Below are positions 58,638-64,000 of a stretch of 64,000 nucleotides of DNA, one piece after another (the stretch's first letter is position 1; every line of letters begins with the position of its first letter). The notes beneath the pieces are model-generated. The model was not told the origin of the DNA, did not search any database, and was given only the letters and a program-made list of their open reading frames with translations. The position numbers and the translations under genes were made by a program. Source of the stretch: Pseudoduganella danionis (GTDB taxonomy: Bacteria; Pseudomonadota; Gammaproteobacteria; Burkholderiales; Burkholderiaceae_D); assembly GCF_009720775.1 (NCBI RefSeq), contig NZ_WNKW01000003.1, positions 436,028 to 500,027 on the forward strand, given 5' to 3'.

Positions 58638-61298
58638 TTACGGGTGTTTGGCCAGCCAGGCGTCAATATCGGGCAGGCGCGTGGTTCTGACCTTGATGCG
58701 GTACTGGATCGCAGCGATGGCCATATTGGTGTCACCCTGTGCCTGCGGAGCCAGATATTTGCCGGCATAGGCACGCAACTTGTCTATCATGGCCGGATCG
58801 GACGAACGGCCGCCCAGACGGGCGAAATAGCGGCTGCGCGCACTGGCGTCGACCTTTTTCTCGAACTCGGCATAGTGGGCGATGCTGTAGTCGTAAGCCA
58901 TGTCGGGATGGTTGCCCGCCACGTGGCCGACGATGGCCGCGCTGGTCGTCACGCCGCCTTCATCGGCCAGCGCCAGTTCCAGCGCGCGCTGGGCCAGTTG
59001 CGCATCTTTGGCCATGCCGAGCAGGCCATACAGCTCAGCCTTGATCATCGGCGTCGGCTCCTGCTGCGCAGCCTTGTGCAACTGCTCCCAGGTTGCGGCA
59101 TCAGCGTTTTCGGCCAGTACGCCCAGAATAGGGCGGCGCAGTTCAGGCGGCAGGGCGCGCGCATCATGGCCCACGGCGGCAAAGCGGCGGCGTGCTTCGG
59201 CCGTCACGCTGTCATCGCCCATCGCGCCCAGCGCCACCACCAGCGTTTCACGCAGATTGGCGACGGCCGTACTTTCGCCGGCACGGGCTTGCCAGCCGAT
59301 GTGGGCCAGCACGGGCGTCAGTCGCTGGCGGCCGTAGCGGTCCAGCGCGGCCTGCTGGTCTGGCTTGCCTTCGTACAGACCGTGCAGGTTGAGCAGAACG
59401 CCGGCGATGCTGTTCCAGACTTGCGGCGCGGCGTCGACAGCTGCATTGCTGGCCAGATCGAGCGCGCTACTGGCCGGCATCTGGCCGGCCATGCCGAGCG
59501 CGCGGCTATCGCCGAGCAGGCCCAGTTGGTCGATGGTGGGCAGTTGGCGGAACTGGTTGGCCAGGCTGGCGAAGGCCTGCGGCGCATACAGCGTGCGGTA
59601 GTAACCGGTCTGGCCGGCATTCACCAGTACGGCGCCACAACCGGGCAGCGTGACGCTGGCCTTGCCGTTGCTGACCAGCGTGCGCACGGGCGCGCCGCCT
59701 ACCGTCTGGGCGATCACGGGCACGCGCCAGCGCAGTGCTTTCTTATTCGGCTGATCCTTGCTGAATTCGTCCTGCGTCAGCGTGACGCGGGTCTGGCCCT
59801 TGCTGCAGCTGGCTGCGGCCACGCGGATCATGGGTACGCCCGGTTGCAGGGTAAAGTCATGGGCGATGGCCGTCACTGGCTTGTGGGCCGCCTGTTCGAC
59901 CGCGCGCCACAGATCGTCGGAAACGGTGTTGCCGTATTTGTGCTTGGCCATGTAGTTGCGCACGCCGCTACGCCAGGCCTGCTCACCCACGTAGTCCTCC
60001 AGCATGCGGATGACCGCTTCGCCTTTCTGGTAGGTGATGCTATCGAAGGCCTGGCTGGCCTGTTCTACCGTGTCGATCTTCTGGACCACCGGGTGGGTGG
60101 TAGCCAGCGCATCCTGACCCATGGCCTGTTCGCGCGTATCGACTGCACGTAGCGGCCATTGCCATTCCGGATGCAGGCGATGGGTGGTGCGCGATTCCAT
60201 CCACGAGGCAAAGCCTTCGTTGAGCCACAGGTCATCCCACCATGCCATGGTGACCAGATCGCCGAACCACTGGTGTGCCATTTCGTGCGCGGCCACCAGG
60301 AACGAGGTCTGCTGGTCATCCTGGGTGGCGATGCGCGGGTCGAGCAGGATGGCATTTTCGAAGGTGAAGATGGCGCCCCAGTTTTCCATCGCGCTGAAGG
60401 ACTGGCTGCGGCCCGGCGCGCCGATGTTGTCGAGTTTGGGCAGCGGATATTTGACGCCGAAGTAATCGTTGTATTCCTTCAGCACGGCGACCGAGGAATC
60501 GAGCGCGAACTGGCCCTGGGAGACCATGCCTTTCTGGGTAATGATGCCCAGCTCCGTGCCATCGACGACTTTGCTGGCGCGGTCGAATTCGCCCATGGCG
60601 AAGAACAGCAGATAGGTGGACATTTTCGGCGAGGTGGCAAAGCGCACCAACTGGCGGCCGTCGGCCAGCGTGCTGGTACTACTTACCGGCATATTCGACA
60701 CGGCCATCTGGCCGGCCGGGATGGTGGCTTCCAGCGCGAAGGTGGCTTTGTAGGCTGGTTCATCCCACGATGGAATCATCGCGCGTGCATCGGAGTTCTC
60801 GAACTGGGTGTAGAGCGCGCGTTTTTTCGCGCCGCCGTTTTCATAATCGAGCGAGAACAGGCCGCTGGCCTGGGTGCTGATCTTGCCGTCGTAATCGAGC
60901 TTGAGCTGGTAGCCGCCCTTGGCTAGCGTGCGCGGGAAGTGCAGGGTGACGGTCTGTTTTTTGGCATCGATACTGATATCGTCTGCCGCCAGCACAGTCT
61001 GGCCGGGGCCGGCGCTGATGGCAGCGCTGCGGAAGCTCAGATCGGCCGCATGCAGGGTCAGGCTGTCGCTGGCCTGCACCACATCGAGCGCGATGGTGAC
61101 ACTGGCGCTGAAGCTGCGCTGGGCTGCATCGGGCACCAGCGAAACGGCGTAGTGGCTGGGCACGGCGTTGCGGGGCAACTGGGTGGTGATCTGGGTAGGC
61201 GCGCTGGCCGCCGGTTTGGCCGCTGCGGCCTGCGCGCTGGCGGGCAGGGTGCTGGCCAGCGCCAGCATGACGGCTAGCGAAATCAGTGTGCGTTGCAT
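58638..61298 (-). CDS. M1-family metallo-aminopeptidase, exported
   Basis: 886 residues from the ATG at 61298, chosen because AAGGA precedes it and a signal peptide (MQRTLISLAVMLALASTLPASAQA) follows directly. Zinc ligands H338, H342 and E361 and catalytic E339 lie in AHEMAHQWFGDLVTMAWWDDLWLNEG (motif HEMAHQW, then WLNEGF). The substrate-binding GAMEN element reads SAMENWGAIF, with Ser in place of Gly. The ERAP1-like C-terminal helical domain extends from about residue 540. It should clip N-terminal residues from peptides in the periplasm. It stands alone with its own promoter. Confidence 0.94.
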   Translation of the reverse strand: MQRTLISLAVMLALASTLPASAQAAAAKPAASAPTQITTQLPRNAVPSHYAVSLVPDAAQRSFSASVTIALDVVQASDSLTLHAADLSFRSAAISAGPGQTVLAADDISIDAKKQTVTLHFPRTLAKGGYQLKLDYDGKISTQASGLFSLDYENGGAKKRALYTQFENSDARAMIPSWDEPAYKATFALEATIPAGQMAVSNMPVSSTSTLADGRQLVRFATSPKMSTYLLFFAMGEFDRASKVVDGTELGIITQKGMVSQGQFALDSSVAVLKEYNDYFGVKYPLPKLDNIGAPGRSQSFSAMENWGAIFTFENAILLDPRIATQDDQQTSFLVAAHEMAHQWFGDLVTMAWWDDLWLNEGFASWMESRTTHRLHPEWQWPLRAVDTREQAMGQDALATTHPVVQKIDTVEQASQAFDSITYQKGEAVIRMLEDYVGEQAWRSGVRNYMAKHKYGNTVSDDLWRAVEQAAHKPVTAIAHDFTLQPGVPMIRVAAASCSKGQTRVTLTQDEFSKDQPNKKALRWRVPVIAQTVGGAPVRTLVSNGKASVTLPGCGAVLVNAGQTGYYRTLYAPQAFASLANQFRQLPTIDQLGLLGDSRALGMAGQMPASSALDLASNAAVDAAPQVWNSIAGVLLNLHGLYEGKPDQQAALDRYGRQRLTPVLAHIGWQARAGESTAVANLRETLVVALGAMGDDSVTAEARRRFAAVGHDARALPPELRRPILGVLAENADAATWEQLHKAAQQEPTPMIKAELYGLLGMAKDAQLAQRALELALADEGGVTTSAAIVGHVAGNHPDMAYDYSIAHYAEFEKKVDASARSRYFARLGGRSSDPAMIDKLRAYAGKYLAPQAQGDTNMAIAAIQYRIKVRTTRLPDIDAWLAKHP

Positions 61299-61366
61299 GG
61301 GGATCCTTGTAGAGAGTGAGCCGGTGAGCTGACGAATGGTCCGGATGGCTTCGTGAGCCAAGGGGC

Positions 61367-61395
61367 AATCTAAGTGGCTCTGGTCATAATGTCAA
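61367..61395 (-). promoter_or_regulatory. Sigma70-like promoter for the M1 peptidase
   Basis: On the minus strand TTGACA (61390-61395) is followed after 17 bases by TAGATT (61367-61372), 69 bases before the ATG at 61298. Strong -35, fair -10. Confidence 0.55.
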
Positions 61396-61550
61396 TATTT
61401 TCTGGCTAGTCTGTACACGTAGAACGACATCGCCAGCCTAATCCGGCGTATCATGCGCTACGCGACATGCCGCCCGAATGACTAGTTTTTTGCTAGTTTT
61501 TGGCCGTTGCTGTAGCGGTCTTGCCGTAATCCGAATCTAGGGAGTGTTAG

Positions 61551-62177
61551 ATGAAACTGTATTCCGCACCGCGCGCCCCGAACCCGCGCCGGGTGGCCAT
61601 GTTCCTGGCTGAAAAAGGCATCATGGACGTGGAGTTGCTGTCCTTCGATCTGCTGCAGGGTGAGCAGCGCAGCGCCGCCTATCTGCAGAAAAATCCGTTC
61701 GGACGGGTGCCGGCACTGGAACTCGATGATGGCCGCATACTGACGGAAACCCGCGCCATTTGCAGCTGGCTGGAAGGCCGCGTGCCGGAGCCGAATCTGA
61801 TGGGCGAGGGTTATGATGAACGAGCGTTTATCGAAATGGCCGACCGCCGCGTGGAACTGTATCTGCTGCAGGGCATCGCCGACTGCGCGCGCCATACCCA
61901 TCCGGCCCTGGCGCCACTGGAACAGCCACAGTTTCCCGAGTTCGGCGCCGCTCAGGGCGAGCGCATGCGCGTGACGGCGCGCTGGCTGGACCAGCAACTC
62001 GCGCAGCAACCGTATATTGCCGGTCAGCGTTACACGATCGCCGATATCACCGCGTTCTGCGCGCTGGAATTCGGCCGCGGCCTGCTCAAATTCCGCCCCG
62101 GTGACGAGGCCATGCCCCATCTGCAGGCATGGCGCGACCGTATCGCGGCCCGCCCTAGCGCGCAGGCCGCATATTAA
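61551..62177 (+). CDS. Glutathione S-transferase family protein
   Basis: 208 residues, preceded by GGGAG. The N-terminal thioredoxin-like domain opens MKLYSAPRAPNPRRVAMFLAEKGI and includes NPFGRVPALELDDGRILTETRAICSWLE, where the cis-proline (VPALEL) and the ETRAI glutathione-binding loop are visible. The C-terminal all-helix domain carries the N-capping motif in YTIADITAFCAL. The SAPRAPNPRR start fits a yfcG/beta-proteobacterial subgroup of unknown substrate. It is followed ten bases later by a CHASE kinase. No promoter stood out upstream. Confidence 0.93.
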   Translation: MKLYSAPRAPNPRRVAMFLAEKGIMDVELLSFDLLQGEQRSAAYLQKNPFGRVPALELDDGRILTETRAICSWLEGRVPEPNLMGEGYDERAFIEMADRRVELYLLQGIADCARHTHPALAPLEQPQFPEFGAAQGERMRVTARWLDQQLAQQPYIAGQRYTIADITAFCALEFGRGLLKFRPGDEAMPHLQAWRDRIAARPSAQAAY

Positions 62178-62187
62178 ACCGCTGCTC

Positions 62188-64000
<1,813 letters not shown>

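Overview
The window is chromosomal DNA from a high-GC, Gram-negative betaproteobacterium. The best guess is the family Oxalobacteraceae (Massilia/Duganella type). This rests on gene content: a granule-associated phasin, a biotin-independent malonate decarboxylase, a short-chain chromate transporter pair, an NsrR-type Rrf2 regulator and several large hybrid kinases. No marker gene such as rRNA is present, so the placement is an inference. I see no CRISPR array, insertion sequence, integrase or prophage. Genes are dense, with many 1-13 base overlaps.

Region 1 (1-20.4 kb) is one co-directional plant-arabinan utilisation locus. It opens with genes for an oxidative, non-phosphorylating L-arabinose pathway: arabinonate dehydratase (cut by the window edge), a FAH-fold AraD1/GguC-type protein, 2-oxoglutarate-semialdehyde dehydrogenase and an SDR sugar dehydrogenase. 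Five exported glycosidases follow (GH97, GH51, two GH43, GH127). Then come a YtfQ-YtfR-YtfT-YjfF-like furanose ABC importer, a third GH43 and a LysR regulator. Together they would cut arabinan, arabinogalactan or extensin side chains, import L-arabinose and oxidise it to 2-oxoglutarate. No lactonase and no TonB receptor are visible.

Region 2 (20.4-35.5 kb) is mixed housekeeping and stress genes. It holds a penicillin-acylase-type hydrolase, an acyltransferase overlapping it tail to tail, an operon of Na+/H+ antiporter plus LytS/LytTR two-component system, tRNA-Gly(GCC), a CheV protein, S-formylglutathione hydrolase, a Kef-type antiporter coupled to a YbdK ligase, two periplasmic binding-like proteins, an orphan flagellar rod-like protein, and a phasin behind an FNR-like palindrome.

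Region 3 (35.5-45.4 kb) is a complete malonate module on the minus strand: a DctP-DctQ-DctM TRAP carrier followed by mdcA-C-D-E-G-B-H, opposed by a divergent GntR regulator. The two divergent promoters share overlapping -35 boxes and are flanked by two matching operator-like sites.

Region 4 (45.4-64 kb) contains NsrR, a Bcr/CflA pump, a MgtC/GNAT/DUF418 operon, two YceI proteins, a chromate transporter pair, a 70-residue unknown protein, a stand-alone receiver protein flanked by two direct copies of a roughly 105-base DnaA-box module, an HD phosphohydrolase, a 1000-residue hybrid kinase, a LysE exporter, an M1 aminopeptidase, a GST and a CHASE-PAS kinase cut by the right edge. The duplicated DnaA-box module is the most unexpected non-coding signal. 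The arabinan locus and the TRAP-linked malonate locus are the most coherent metabolic systems.
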